Assembly: GCA_041396705.1 (NCBI GenBank)
Contig: JAWKYB010000003.1
Span: 62,001 to 126,000, forward strand
Direction of reading: 5' to 3'
Source of the DNA: Alphaproteobacteria bacterium
GTDB taxonomy: Bacteria; Pseudomonadota; Alphaproteobacteria; CALKHQ01
Length of the DNA stretch: 64,000 nt
A program made the translations under genes and the position numbers. The notes beneath the pieces are model-generated. The model saw nothing but the letters and a program-made list of their open reading frames with translations, did no database searches and was not told the DNA's origin. This document shows positions 50,770-59,718 of this stretch, piece by piece (position 1 is the first letter of the stretch; each line of letters begins with the position of its first letter).

Positions 50770-51777
50770 ATGAAGACTGGTATCCGCACATTGTACGCCT
50801 CCGCCGCGGCGGCCGCCCTGGCCCTCGCGACGACGGCTGCGTCCGCCGAGACCTATACGCTGATCGGCGCCGTGCAGTTCGACGACAACCACGCCTTCAC
50901 CAAGCTGATGGTCAAGTTCGAAGAGTTGGTGCACGAGTACTACACCGGACCGGACGAGGTAGTGTTCGAGCTGCACAAGAACAGCGAGCTCGGGCTCGAG
51001 AAGGACTATTTCGAGTACATGAGCCAGGGCATCTCGGTCGACTATGCGGTGGTGTCGCCGTCGCACATGTCGACCTTCTCGCCAATGGCGCCGCTGATGG
51101 ACATGCCGTTCCTGTTCCGCGACCTCGACCACTGGGACGCGGTGCTGCGCAGCGACGCGTTCCAACCGATCGTCGACGACGTCTACAACAACGGCGACGT
51201 GATGCTGATCGGCTATGGCGGCGGCGGCACCCGCAACCTGATCGTCAATCGCCCGGTCACCAACATGGCCGAGCTGGAAGGCCTGCCGATGCGTGTGATG
51301 GGCGCGCCGATCCAGACCATGATCTTCGAGGCGGTTCGCGCCGCACCGTCGGTGATCGCCTATGACGAGGTCTACAACGCGATCCAGACCGGCGTGATCG
51401 ATGCCGCGGAGAACGAGGCGGCCGGCATCGAGCAGATGCACTTCTACGAGGTCGGGCCGTTCATCTCGCTGACCCAGCATGCGATCACGGTGCGCCCGCT
51501 GTGCTTTGCCGGCGCCACCTTCCGCCGGCTGCCGGAAGACCTGCAGCAGGCCATCCTGCGCGCGGGCCAGGAAGCCGGCGAGTACGGCCGCCAACTGGAA
51601 TCGAGCCAGGACAGCGAGAAGCTGGCGGCGATGGAGGCGGCCGGCCTGCTGCAGACGGTGGTGTTCACCGAGCGCGACCAGCTGCTGTCGCTGGCCGAGC
51701 CGGTGAAGGAGGAATACGCCGCCTCGCTGGGCGCCACCGAGGTCCTGCACGCGATCAACGCCGTCCAGGCCGACTGA
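50770..51777 (+). CDS. TRAP transporter substrate-binding protein (DctP family)
   Basis: Product of 335 residues with a signal peptide ending near A-S-A-E (residue 27). The DctP fold shows in F-E-E-L-V-H-E-Y, M-S-Q-G-I-S-V-D-Y-A near 85, M-P-F-L-F-R-D near 115, and the conserved substrate-carboxylate region P-M-R-V-M-G-A-P-I-Q near 176 (Arg) followed by V-Y-N-A-I-Q-T-G-V-I-D-A-A-E-N-E. It should bind a sugar acid or other carboxylate in the periplasm. It leads a three-gene TRAP operon followed by an RraA-family gene on the opposite strand. Confidence 0.92.
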   Translation: MKTGIRTLYASAAAAALALATTAASAETYTLIGAVQFDDNHAFTKLMVKFEELVHEYYTGPDEVVFELHKNSELGLEKDYFEYMSQGISVDYAVVSPSHMSTFSPMAPLMDMPFLFRDLDHWDAVLRSDAFQPIVDDVYNNGDVMLIGYGGGGTRNLIVNRPVTNMAELEGLPMRVMGAPIQTMIFEAVRAAPSVIAYDEVYNAIQTGVIDAAENEAAGIEQMHFYEVGPFISLTQHAITVRPLCFAGATFRRLPEDLQQAILRAGQEAGEYGRQLESSQDSEKLAAMEAAGLLQTVVFTERDQLLSLAEPVKEEYAASLGATEVLHAINAVQAD

Positions 51778-51814
51778 GCGCCATTCCCGCCTGAACGCTT
51801 CGACCCGTCCGTCG

Positions 51815-51841
51815 CCGGCCGCGCCATCTGCGCGCGGCCGG
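51815..51841. repeat. Stem-loop after the TRAP binding-protein gene
   Basis: Perfect ten-base arms CCGGCCGCGC (51815-51824) and GCGCGGCCGG (51832-51841) with a seven-base loop lie 37 bases after the binding-protein stop and before the small membrane gene. This matches the placement seen in three other transport operons in the window. Confidence 0.65.
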
Positions 51842-51878
51842 TGGCGTGTCGGGCCGACGCGTGTGCCGGATCGCCGCC

Positions 51879-52373
51879 GTGAGCGCACTGACCAAGATCC
51901 TCGACGCCTATTACCGGCTGCTGAAACTGCTGCTGACGCTGTTGATGGGCGGACTGATCGTCCCGATCCTGATGCAGGTGCTGTCGCGCCATGTCGGCAT
52001 CATCCCGCGCTTCATCTGGACCGAAGAGATCGCCCGCTTCTGCTTCGTCTGGGTGATCATGCTCGGCGCCATGGTCGCTGTGCGCGACGGCACCCACTTC
52101 GACGTCGACCTGCTGCCGGACCGGATTCCGCGCTGGCTCAACGCGGCCATCACACTGTTCGCGCATCTGGCGGTGTTCTGCGTCGCCATCACCTTCATCT
52201 ACTACGGCTACGACTTCGCGGTGCTGGGGTCGCGCCAGCAGTCCGAGATTTCCGGCCTGCCGATGCTGACGATCTACATCGCCTGGCCGATCGCCGGCGT
52301 GACCTGGGTGCTGTTCCTGTTCGAGCGCATCGCTGCCGATATTCGCCGCTTCCGCACGGAGCAGCCGGCATGA
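51879..52373 (+). CDS. TRAP transporter small permease (DctQ family)
   Basis: Product of about 164 residues with four membrane helices. I-W-T-E-E-I-A-R-F-C-F-V-W near residue 47 is the hallmark of DctQ subunits. GTG at 51879 is taken as start because the helix 1 region begins shortly after; GTG at 51846 would add 11 polar residues and begin right at the base of the stem-loop. Neither has a strong ribosome site. It forms a complex with the large permease, whose ATG overlaps its stop. Confidence 0.87.
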   Translation: MSALTKILDAYYRLLKLLLTLLMGGLIVPILMQVLSRHVGIIPRFIWTEEIARFCFVWVIMLGAMVAVRDGTHFDVDLLPDRIPRWLNAAITLFAHLAVFCVAITFIYYGYDFAVLGSRQQSEISGLPMLTIYIAWPIAGVTWVLFLFERIAADIRRFRTEQPA

Positions 52374-53674
52374 GCGCCGGCGAGGTCGCCGCCATCCTGT
52401 TCTCGGTGTTCGGCGTGCTGATCGTGCTGCGCGTCCCGGTGGCCTTCGCGCTGGGTCTCGCCTGCGTGCCGGTGTTCTTCATCGAGGATCGCCTGACCCC
52501 GGTGATGCTGGCGCGCGAGATGTTCAAGTCGTACAACTCGTTCGTGCTGCTGGCGGTGCCGTTCTTCCTGCTGGCGGCCAACCTGATGAACTCGGCCGGC
52601 ATCACCGAACGGCTGATCAACCTGTCCAAGGCGATGGTCGGGCACCTGCCGGGCGGGCTCGGCCACATCAACGTGGTCGTCTCGATGCTGTTCGCCGGCA
52701 TCTCCGGCTCGTCGACCGCGGATGCGGCCGGCATCGGCTCGCTGCTGATCCCGGCGATGCAGAAGCAGGGCTACGACACCCGCTTCTCCGTTGCGGTCAC
52801 CGCCTGCTCGTCGGTGATGGGCGTGATCATCCCGCCGTCGATCCTGATGGTGGTGTGGGGCGGGCTGATGTCGGTCTCGGTCGGCGGGCTGTTCCTCGCC
52901 GGCGTCATCCCTGGCGTGCTGATCGCGCTGTCGATGATGGCGACGGTGTACGTCTACGCCCGGGTCTACAACTATCCGGTCTATTCGCGCGCCTCGCTGC
53001 GCGACTTCGGCCAGGCGCTGGCCCGCGCGCTGCTGGCGCTGGCCACCCCCGCCATCATCGTCGGCGGCATCGTGCTCGGCTGGTTCACGCCCACCGAGGC
53101 CTCGGTGATCGCGGTGATCTATTCGCTGACACTGGGGCTGCTGATCTACCGCTCGATCCGGCCGCGCGAGGTGCCGAAGGTCCTTTACGACTCCGGCCGC
53201 TTCGCCGCGATCTCGCTGTTCTGCATCGGCACCGCGTCGGCCTTCGGCTGGATCCTGGCCTATTTCCGCATCCCGCAGGCGCTGGTCGACGTGATCGTCG
53301 GCTGGGGGCTCAGCGGCATCGGCATCGGGCTGGCCATCGCCGGGGCGTTCCTGGTGATCGGCATGTTCATCGACGCGATCCCGGCGATCATCATTCTCGG
53401 CACCGTGCTGCGCCCGGTGGCGGAGGCCGGCGGCATCCACCCGATCCACTTCGCCATCATCGGCGTGGTCAGCCTGGCCTTCGGGCTGGTGACCCCGCCC
53501 TACGGGTTGTGCCTGCTGATCGCCTGCTCGCTGGGCAAGATCAAGGTGGTGCAGGCGCTGCGCGACGTGTGCGTGCTGCTGATCCCGATGCTGCTGGTGC
53601 TGGTGCTGATCGTCGTGCTGCCGGACGTGATCATGGCGCTGCCGCGCTGGTTGATGCCGCAGTTCGTCAACTGA
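52370..53674 (+). CDS. TRAP transporter large permease (DctM family)
   Basis: Product of 434 residues with about eleven to twelve membrane segments. P-F-F-L-L-A-A-N-L-M-N near residue 61, A-G-I-S-G-S-S-T-A-D near 105, I-I-P-P-S-I near 144 and F-T-P-T-E-A-S near 239 are conserved DctM motifs. It is the sodium-driven transport subunit working with the DctP and DctQ proteins encoded upstream. The ATG overlaps the DctQ stop by four bases. Confidence 0.93.
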   Translation: MSAGEVAAILFSVFGVLIVLRVPVAFALGLACVPVFFIEDRLTPVMLAREMFKSYNSFVLLAVPFFLLAANLMNSAGITERLINLSKAMVGHLPGGLGHINVVVSMLFAGISGSSTADAAGIGSLLIPAMQKQGYDTRFSVAVTACSSVMGVIIPPSILMVVWGGLMSVSVGGLFLAGVIPGVLIALSMMATVYVYARVYNYPVYSRASLRDFGQALARALLALATPAIIVGGIVLGWFTPTEASVIAVIYSLTLGLLIYRSIRPREVPKVLYDSGRFAAISLFCIGTASAFGWILAYFRIPQALVDVIVGWGLSGIGIGLAIAGAFLVIGMFIDAIPAIIILGTVLRPVAEAGGIHPIHFAIIGVVSLAFGLVTPPYGLCLLIACSLGKIKVVQALRDVCVLLIPMLLVLVLIVVLPDVIMALPRWLMPQFVN

Positions 53675-53682
53675 GCCCCGGC

Positions 53683-54345
53683 TCAGAGGATCCCGTACTT
53701 CGCGAAGACGTCCTTCAGCGGCTGGCCGGCGGCGAGGTCCTCGCGCATGGCGTTCTCGCTCGATACCTTCTGCAGTGCCAGGTCGATGGCCCGTTCCGCG
53801 ACCGCGGCAGGCAGCACCACCACGCCGTCGACGTCGCCGAACACCCAGTCGCCCGGGTTGACGCGCACGCCGCCGCAGCGCACCGGCACGTCGATGCGCA
53901 TGATCGTGCCGCGGCCCTTGCTGTCGAGCGGACCGATCCCGCCGGCGAACACCGGGAACTTCATGCCGCGGATCAGGCGCACGTCGCGGACCAGCCCGTC
54001 GGTGACGCAGCCGGCAGCCCGGCGCGCCACCGAAGCGGTCGACAGCAGTTCGCCCCAGGGCGCCACCCGCTCGCCGCGCGGGCAGGCGAGCACGGCGACG
54101 TCGTCCGGCTTCAGGTCGTCGACCAGCGCGATCTCCAGCTCATACGGGTTCTCGCCCGGCGTCTCGGCATAGACCTCCATGTAGAGCCCGGTGCGGGCGC
54201 GGCCGAACAGGACGAGGCTCTCGTCGAGTGGGCGCAGCGAGGGGTGCATCGCCTGCTCGGTGTGGCCCAGCCCATCCAGCGTGTCCGACAGCACGGCCGA
54301 ATAGAGCCGCGCACGCACCGTTTCGATCAACGCCTGGTCGATCAT
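53683..54345 (-). CDS. RraA-family protein (HMG/CHA aldolase-like)
   Basis: Product of 220 residues. G-P-R-A-like V-L-F-G-R-A-R-T-G near 45, W-G-E-L-L-S-T-A-S near 97 and G-C-V-T-D-G-L-V-R-D-V near 112-122 (catalytic Arg and Asp) fit the RraA-like 4-hydroxy-4-methyl-2-oxoglutarate aldolase / oxaloacetate decarboxylase family. In catabolic clusters these are metal-dependent aldolases or decarboxylases rather than RNase E inhibitors. AGGAGA precedes the ATG at 54345. It converges on the TRAP operon and is divergent from the ABC operon, sharing a LacI-type operator region. Confidence 0.85.
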   Translation of the reverse strand: MIDQALIETVRARLYSAVLSDTLDGLGHTEQAMHPSLRPLDESLVLFGRARTGLYMEVYAETPGENPYELEIALVDDLKPDDVAVLACPRGERVAPWGELLSTASVARRAAGCVTDGLVRDVRLIRGMKFPVFAGGIGPLDSKGRGTIMRIDVPVRCGGVRVNPGDWVFGDVDGVVVLPAAVAERAIDLALQKVSSENAMREDLAAGQPLKDVFAKYGIL

Positions 54346-54464
54346 CCCGAACTCTCCTTCCCAACCGTCCGGACGGGCCGGTCCGGCCTGCGTCCGCGCG
54401 CGACGATGCCACGCACGCCGCGGCGTGTGAATTCCCGCGGACCGGCCCGCAAGATGATTCCGGC

Positions 54465-54476
54465 CAAAACGTTTCG
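54465..54476. promoter_or_regulatory. LacI-type operator CAAAACGTTTCG
   Basis: This 12-mer matches the perfect palindrome CGAAACGTTTCG at 60671-60682 in 11 of 12 positions. It lies in the 236-base divergent spacer between the RraA gene and the ABC binding-protein gene, 105 bases upstream of the latter. One LacI-family repressor may therefore control both operons and the PhyH operon. Confidence 0.5.
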
Positions 54477-54581
54477 GATGATCCATTGTGTCGCACCGCA
54501 CATGACTGTAAGCTTTGCGTAGGCGTGCGAAGACCGGTCTTCAGGCCGGCTGGCGCCTTGTGTTTGGGGAGGAGACGAACG

Positions 54582-55622
54582 ATGACATCACAGCGGACGC
54601 TGGCCCTTTGCCTGTTGACCGGCAGCATGCTGGTCCCGGTTAGCGCGGCATTGGCCCAGGACAAGGTGATCGGGGTCAGCTGGCGCCACTTCCAGGAAGA
54701 GCGCTGGCGCATCGACGAGCGCGGCATTCTCGACGCGCTGGAAGGTCCCGGTTGGGAGTATGTCAGCGCCGACGCGCAGGCCGACCCGCAGAAGCAGATC
54801 ACCGACATCGAGGGCCTGATCTCCAGCGGCGCCGACGTGCTGATCGTGCTGGCGCAGGACAGCTTCGCGGTGGTGCCGGCGATCCAGTCGGCGCAGGCCG
54901 CCGGCATCCCGGTCATCGCCTATGACGTGCCGGTGGACATGACCGACATCCTGTTCATCAGCTTCGACAACATCGCCGTCGGCCGGCTGATGGGCGAGGC
55001 GCTGGTTGCCGCCCAGCCCGGCGGCAACTGGGCGATCCTGAACGGCGACCCGTCGATGTCGATCGTCAACCTGTTCAAGGAAGGCCAGATGCAGGCGGTG
55101 CAGCCGCTGATCGACAGCGGCGCCATCACCGTCGTCGCCGAGCAGTTCATCGAGAACTGGAAGCCGGACGTCGCGCAGACCGCGATGGACCAGATCCTGA
55201 CCATGAGCGGCAACGAGATCGACGCAGTGCTGGCGATGAACGACGGCATGGCCGGCGGCGCTGCCGCGGCGATGGCCGCCCAGGGCATGCACGGGGTGGC
55301 GCTGTCCGGGCAGGACGGCGACATCGCCGCGCTCAACCGCATCGCGCGCGGCGACCAGACCGTCTCGGTCTGGAAGAACTCCTATTCGCTCGGCCAGACC
55401 GCCGCCGTCGCCGCCGTCGCACTCGGCGAGGGCACGCCGATGGCGGAGGTTGCCGGCGCCCAGCCCTACGAGACGCCGTCAGGCCAGATGCAGAGCGCGA
55501 TCCTGCTGGAGCCGATCGCCATCACCCGCGACAACCTCAATCTGGTCGTCGATTCCGACTGGATCAGCAAGGAAGACCTGTGCCAGGGCGTGACCGAGAA
55601 CGCGCCCGCGGCTTGCCAATAG
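54582..55622 (+). CDS. Sugar ABC transporter substrate-binding protein (XylF/FrcB-like)
   Basis: Product of 346 residues with a signal peptide ending A-L-A-Q (about residue 26). V-I-G-V-S-W-R-H-F-Q-E-E-R-W near the start, G-A-D-V-L-I-V-L-A-Q near 88, G-I-P-V-I-A-Y-D near 111 and S-G-Q-D-G-D near 248 resemble the xylose-binding XylF group. GGGGAGGAGA precedes the ATG. It should capture a pentose or related sugar. It leads an operon of permease, ATPase and a lactonase-like amidohydrolase. Confidence 0.88.
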   Translation: MTSQRTLALCLLTGSMLVPVSAALAQDKVIGVSWRHFQEERWRIDERGILDALEGPGWEYVSADAQADPQKQITDIEGLISSGADVLIVLAQDSFAVVPAIQSAQAAGIPVIAYDVPVDMTDILFISFDNIAVGRLMGEALVAAQPGGNWAILNGDPSMSIVNLFKEGQMQAVQPLIDSGAITVVAEQFIENWKPDVAQTAMDQILTMSGNEIDAVLAMNDGMAGGAAAAMAAQGMHGVALSGQDGDIAALNRIARGDQTVSVWKNSYSLGQTAAVAAVALGEGTPMAEVAGAQPYETPSGQMQSAILLEPIAITRDNLNLVVDSDWISKEDLCQGVTENAPAACQ

Positions 55623-55644
55623 GGGGCGACCGGGGCCATGGGAG

Positions 55645-55673
55645 GCATGCGGCGTCCAGCCGGCGCCGCATGC
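55645..55673. repeat. Stem-loop after the XylF/FrcB-like gene
   Basis: Perfect ten-base arms GCATGCGGCG (55645-55654) and CGCCGCATGC (55664-55673) with a nine-base loop lie 22 bases after the binding-protein stop. The next gene starts at 55786; the remaining gap is G-rich (several GGGG runs at about 55703-55720) with no further gene. Confidence 0.7.
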
Positions 55674-55785
55674 TGACCGGGCGGCCGGTCCCGGCGGATG
55701 GCCGGGGCGGACCGGGGCGGGGCGGACTGGGCCGCGCCGACGGTCCCCCCGTCGCCGGCGACGCCGGTCACGCTCGTAACGCGCC

Positions 55786-57027
55786 ATGACCATGACCCTG
55801 TCCGGCGGACCGGCCGGCGTGCAAACGCTGCAGCAGCGTGCGCGGCAGATCGCGCTCGCCACGGGTATCGACACGCGCCTGATCGCGCTGATGTCGATCA
55901 TGGCGGTCGTCTGGGTCGCGCTCGATGCCGCCACCGGCGGCGTGTTCCTCAGCGCCCGCAACCTGTTCAACCTGTCGGTGCAGTTCGCTGTCGTCGGCAT
56001 CATGGCGACCGGCATGGTGCTGGTGATCGTCACCCGCAACATCGACATCTCGGTCGGCTCGCTGCTCGGCTTCATCGGCGTGTGCGGCGCGTTGCTGCAG
56101 GTGCGCAGCCTCGGCCTCGACGACCCGAACGCCTGGTGGATCACCACGGTCGCGATGGTCGCCGGCGGCGTGCTGCTCGGCCTGATCAACGGCCTGGTCG
56201 TCGCCTATCTGCGGGTGCCGGCGCTGATCGTGACCCTGGCCGGACTGATGTTCTACCGCAATGCCGCCTATCAGGTGACCGAGGGCGTCACCATCGCGCC
56301 GCTGGACGAGACCTTCCAGATCATCGGCGGCGGCCTGAACGGCACCATCGGCGAGACCTGGAGCTGGATCGTCGGCGCCGCCGCGGTGGCCGCCATCGCC
56401 TGGGGCACGCTCGCCACCCGGCGCCGGCGCAGGAAATACGGCTTCCCGCTGCGCCACCCGGCGATGGAGGCGGCGATGATCGCCTTCTGGTCGCTGGTGG
56501 TGCTGGTGTTCGTCAACACCATGAACAACTACAACAAGCCGAACACCGAGGAGCCGATGGGCATCGCCGTGCCGGTGCTGATCCTGTTCGGCGTGGCGGC
56601 GACGATGTCGTTCATTGCCAAGCGCACCCGTTTCGGCCGTTACATCTATGCCATCGGCGGCAACCCGGACAGCGCCGAGCTGGTCGGCATCGACACCCGC
56701 AAGGTCGTCGTCTCGACCTTCACCCTGATGGGCTTCCTCGCCGGGCTGGCCGCCGTTGTAGTGACCGCGCGGCTGAACGCGGCCACAAACGCGACCGGCA
56801 TCATGACCGAGCTGCAGGTGATCGCGGCCGCCGTGGTCGGCGGCACCTCGCTGGCCGGCGGGCTCGGCACCATCTTCGGCGCCGTACTCGGTGCGCTGTT
56901 CATCCAGAGCCTGGAGAGCGGGATGGTGCTGCTGCGGCTCGATTCCCCGGTGCAGAAGATGGTGATCGCCGTGGTGCTGGTCAGCGCGGTGGTGATCGAC
57001 ATGGCGTTCCGGAGGAAGCGGTCGTGA
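55786..57027 (+). CDS. Sugar ABC transporter permease (XylH/FrcC-like)
   Basis: Product of 413 residues with about ten membrane helices and a positively charged loop R-R-R-R-R-K-Y-G near 213 that lengthens it over RbsC, as in XylH-type permeases. V-T-R-N-I-D-I-S-V-G-S-L-L-G near residue 83 and G-R-Y-I-Y-A-I-G-G-N-P-D-S-A-E-L-V-G-I near 284-302 are the conserved loops. Its stop overlaps the ATPase start (GTGA). It forms the channel for the ligand of the binding protein encoded upstream. Confidence 0.9.
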   Translation: MTMTLSGGPAGVQTLQQRARQIALATGIDTRLIALMSIMAVVWVALDAATGGVFLSARNLFNLSVQFAVVGIMATGMVLVIVTRNIDISVGSLLGFIGVCGALLQVRSLGLDDPNAWWITTVAMVAGGVLLGLINGLVVAYLRVPALIVTLAGLMFYRNAAYQVTEGVTIAPLDETFQIIGGGLNGTIGETWSWIVGAAAVAAIAWGTLATRRRRRKYGFPLRHPAMEAAMIAFWSLVVLVFVNTMNNYNKPNTEEPMGIAVPVLILFGVAATMSFIAKRTRFGRYIYAIGGNPDSAELVGIDTRKVVVSTFTLMGFLAGLAAVVVTARLNAATNATGIMTELQVIAAAVVGGTSLAGGLGTIFGAVLGALFIQSLESGMVLLRLDSPVQKMVIAVVLVSAVVIDMAFRRKRS

Positions 57028-57800
57028 GCACCCCGCTGGTCGAGATGCGGCGCATCTACAAGACCTTCGGCGGCGTACACGCGGTCGAGGACGTCACCAT
57101 CGATGTGCAGCCGGGCGAGGTGGTCGGCCTGCTCGGTCACAACGGTGCCGGCAAGACCACGCTGATCAAGATCCTGGCCGGGGTCTACACCGCCGATGCG
57201 GGCGACATCCTGCTCGACGGCCGCCGGGTCGAGATCCGCTCGCCGCGCGACGCCCGCGCGCTCGGCATCGAGACCATCCACCAGAGCCTGGCGCTGGCCG
57301 ACAACCTCGACGCCACCGCCAACCTGTTCCTCGGCCGCGAGACCACCCGCTTCGGCATCCTCGACGAGGAGGCGATGGAGCACCAGGCGCGCCAGGTGCT
57401 GGACCGGTTGCGGCTGCGGCTGCCGTCGCTGCACGAGATCGTCGCCAACCTGTCCGGCGGCCAGCGCCAGGCGGTGGCGATCGGCCGTGCGATCCACTTC
57501 AATGCCCGGGTGCTGATCATGGACGAGCCGACCGCGGCGCTGGGACCGGAGGAGACGGCCAAGGTCGGCGATCTGATCAAGGCGCTGGCCGACGAGGGCA
57601 TCGGCATCTTCCTGATCAGCCACGACATCCACGACGTGTTCGCGCTGTCGCATCGGCTGAGCGTGCTGAAGAACGGCCGGCTGGTCGGCACCGTCCGCAC
57701 CGAGGACGTCAGCAAGGACGACGTGCTGGCGATGATCATCGCCGGCGAGCGGCGGGGCAGGGCGGCGGACGCGGTGCTGGCCGCCGAGGGCCATGGCTGA
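57024..57800 (+). CDS. Sugar ABC transporter ATPase (single-domain, FrcA type)
   Basis: Product of 258 residues from a GTG at 57024. Walker A G-H-N-G-A-G-K-T-T near residue 38, Q-loop I-H-Q-S-L, signature L-S-G-G-Q-R-Q-A near 141, Walker B V-L-I-M-D-E-P-T and H-loop S-H-D. Only one ATPase domain is present, as in FrcA of rhizobial fructose importers, unlike the double-domain ATPase at 46735. It presumably works as a homodimer. The downstream amidohydrolase gene starts inside its last eight bases. Confidence 0.9.
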   Translation: MSTPLVEMRRIYKTFGGVHAVEDVTIDVQPGEVVGLLGHNGAGKTTLIKILAGVYTADAGDILLDGRRVEIRSPRDARALGIETIHQSLALADNLDATANLFLGRETTRFGILDEEAMEHQARQVLDRLRLRLPSLHEIVANLSGGQRQAVAIGRAIHFNARVLIMDEPTAALGPEETAKVGDLIKALADEGIGIFLISHDIHDVFALSHRLSVLKNGRLVGTVRTEDVSKDDVLAMIIAGERRGRAADAVLAAEGHG

Positions 57801-58638
57801 AGCCGCCGAACGGCGCATCGACGCCCACATCCATTTCTGGCAGCTCGCCCGCGGCGACTACACCGCGCTGACGCCGGCGATGCCGACGCTGCTGCGCGAC
57901 CATTTGCCGGTCGACCTGGCCCCGCATCTCGAAGCCCACGACATCGGCGCCATCGTCGTCGTGCAGGCGGCGGAAACGGTGGCGGAAACCCGGTTCACAC
58001 TGGGGCTCGGCAAGCGGTGGCCGTTCATCGCCGGCGTGGTCGGCTGGGTCGACCCGGCCGCGCCGGACCTGGCCGCGACGCTCGACGGCTTTTGCGGCGA
58101 TCCGCGCTACAAGGGCGTGCGCCCGGTCCGCGACGACAACCGGTCGATGGCGTGGCTGGCCGACCCGGCCTTGGCGCCCGGCCTCGCCATGTTGGCGGCG
58201 CGCGGCCTCAGCCTCGACATCCTGGTGCAGCACCCCGACGAGCTGCCGCACGCCACCGCGATCGCGGCGCGGCACCCGGATCTCGCCATCGTGCTCGACC
58301 ACTGCGGCAAGCCCGACATCGCCGGCGGCCGCTTCCGGCCCTGGGCCGACGACATCGCGGCCCTGGCCCGTCATGGCAACGTCGCCTGCAAGCTCTCGGG
58401 CCTGCTCAACTGCGCGCGCCCGGGCGCCGGCGCCGACGATCTGCATCCCTATGCCGCGCATGTGCTGGCCTGCTTCGGCGCGGACCGGGTGATGTGGGCC
58501 AGCGACTGGCCGCCGCTGACGCTGGCTGCCGACTATGGCCGCTGGTGCGACGTCAGCGACACCCTGCAGGCAGGCCTGTCGCCCGTGGATCGCGCCGCGG
58601 TGCGCGGCGGCACGGCGGCCCGCGTCTACCGCCTCTGA
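57793..58638 (+). CDS. Amidohydrolase-2 family lactonase-like enzyme
   Basis: Product of 281 residues. R-I-D-A-H-I-H-F-W-Q near residue 8 (metal H-x-H), V-L-D-H-C-G-K-P-D near 172 and W-A-S-D-W-P-P-L near 236 (catalytic Asp) match the L-fuconolactonase group. It is co-transcribed with the sugar ABC importer (eight-base overlap) and probably hydrolyses a sugar lactone formed from the imported sugar. The neighbouring YiaK-type dehydrogenase and PhyH genes on the opposite strand suit further sugar-acid metabolism. Confidence 0.85.
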   Translation: MAEAAERRIDAHIHFWQLARGDYTALTPAMPTLLRDHLPVDLAPHLEAHDIGAIVVVQAAETVAETRFTLGLGKRWPFIAGVVGWVDPAAPDLAATLDGFCGDPRYKGVRPVRDDNRSMAWLADPALAPGLAMLAARGLSLDILVQHPDELPHATAIAARHPDLAIVLDHCGKPDIAGGRFRPWADDIAALARHGNVACKLSGLLNCARPGAGADDLHPYAAHVLACFGADRVMWASDWPPLTLAADYGRWCDVSDTLQAGLSPVDRAAVRGGTAARVYRL

Positions 58639-58650
58639 CGCACAGACGCT

Positions 58651-59718
58651 TCAGCCCGCCAGTGCCGCGGGGTCGGCCCCGAAGCCTTCGGCCAGGCGGC
58701 GCAGTTCCGCCGCGGTGTTGGCGTCCAGCGGGATTCCCTCGGCACTTCGCCGGGCCGCGGTCTCGCGCTCGACGTCGCCGGGCATCAGCACCCGGTCGCC
58801 GGTGCCGGCCGGCGGTGCGCCGGTGACCCATGCGGTCAGCCGCTCCGCCTCGGCGATGTAGGCGTCGCCGGTGCCGAGCAGGTCCGGCGCCAGGTAGATC
58901 GACAGCATGTTGTTGAGCAGATAACGCGCATCGTCGCGGCCGGGATCGGTAGTACCGCCGCCGGTCAGCGCGCCGGCCAGCAGCTCGATCATCACCGACA
59001 GGCCGTGGCCCTTGTGGCCGCCGAACGGCAGGATGGCACCGCGCGGCGGGCCGTAGAACGCGGCCGGGTCGGTGGTCGGCCGCCCGTCGCCGTCGAGCAC
59101 GAGGCCGGCCGGCAGCGCCTTGCCGGCGGCGCGCGCAACCTTGATCTTGCCCTCGGCGATGGCCGCAGTGGAGATGTCGAGAATGATCGGCGGGGCACCG
59201 CGCCGCGGCGCGCCGAAGGCCATCGGGTTGGCGGACAGCCGCGCCTCGGTGCTGCCGAACGGCGCCACCAGCATGCCGAATCCGGTGGTGTTGACATAGT
59301 GCATCGACACCAGCCCGGCCTCGGCCGCGCGCTCGGCCCAGTGCCCGATGCGGCCGAGATGGCCGGTGTTGCGCACCGCCACGACGGCAATCCCGCGTGT
59401 GCGCGCCTTGTCGATGCCGACCCGCACCGCCTCCTCGCCGATCGCCTGACCAAGGCCGCGGTCGCCGTCGACGACCGCGCCGACCTCGGTCTCGTGCGTG
59501 ACCTTCGCCTTGCGGCCGGCGCGCACCATGCCGTCGGCGAGCCAGGGCACATAGGTGACCAGCCGGATCACGCCGTGGGAATCGTGGCCGGCCAGGTTGG
59601 CGCCGACCAGATGATCGGCCACCACCTTCGCCTCGTCCGGCGGGCAGCCGGCGCCCTGCAGGACGGCGGCTGCGACTGCGCGCAGGGGCTGCGGCGCGAC
59701 GGCGATCGGCCGCGCCAT
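58651..59718 (-). CDS. Ldh/malate-dehydrogenase-2 family (YiaK/YlbC-like) oxidoreductase
   Basis: Product of 355 residues. A-N-L-A-G-H-D-S-H-G-V-I-R-L near residue 39-52 (catalytic His), V-V-A-V-R-N-T-G-H-L-G-R-I-G near 112, N-P-M-A-F-G-A-P near 165 and F-G-G-H-K-G-H-G-L-S near 235 (the conserved Lys) are family marks. These enzymes reduce 2-oxo acids or imines such as diketogulonate, ureidoglycolate or sulfolactate with NAD(P)H. The start shares one base with the stop of the PhyH gene upstream, so they are coupled. Confidence 0.88.
   Translation of the reverse strand: MARPIAVAPQPLRAVAAAVLQGAGCPPDEAKVVADHLVGANLAGHDSHGVIRLVTYVPWLADGMVRAGRKAKVTHETEVGAVVDGDRGLGQAIGEEAVRVGIDKARTRGIAVVAVRNTGHLGRIGHWAERAAEAGLVSMHYVNTTGFGMLVAPFGSTEARLSANPMAFGAPRRGAPPIILDISTAAIAEGKIKVARAAGKALPAGLVLDGDGRPTTDPAAFYGPPRGAILPFGGHKGHGLSVMIELLAGALTGGGTTDPGRDDARYLLNNMLSIYLAPDLLGTGDAYIAEAERLTAWVTGAPPAGTGDRVLMPGDVERETAARRSAEGIPLDANTAAELRRLAEGFGADPAALAG

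Noticed and set aside
55690..55740. G-rich run as a functional G-quadruplex
   Set aside because: GGGG runs are irregular and expected in DNA of this composition; no conserved context supports a role.
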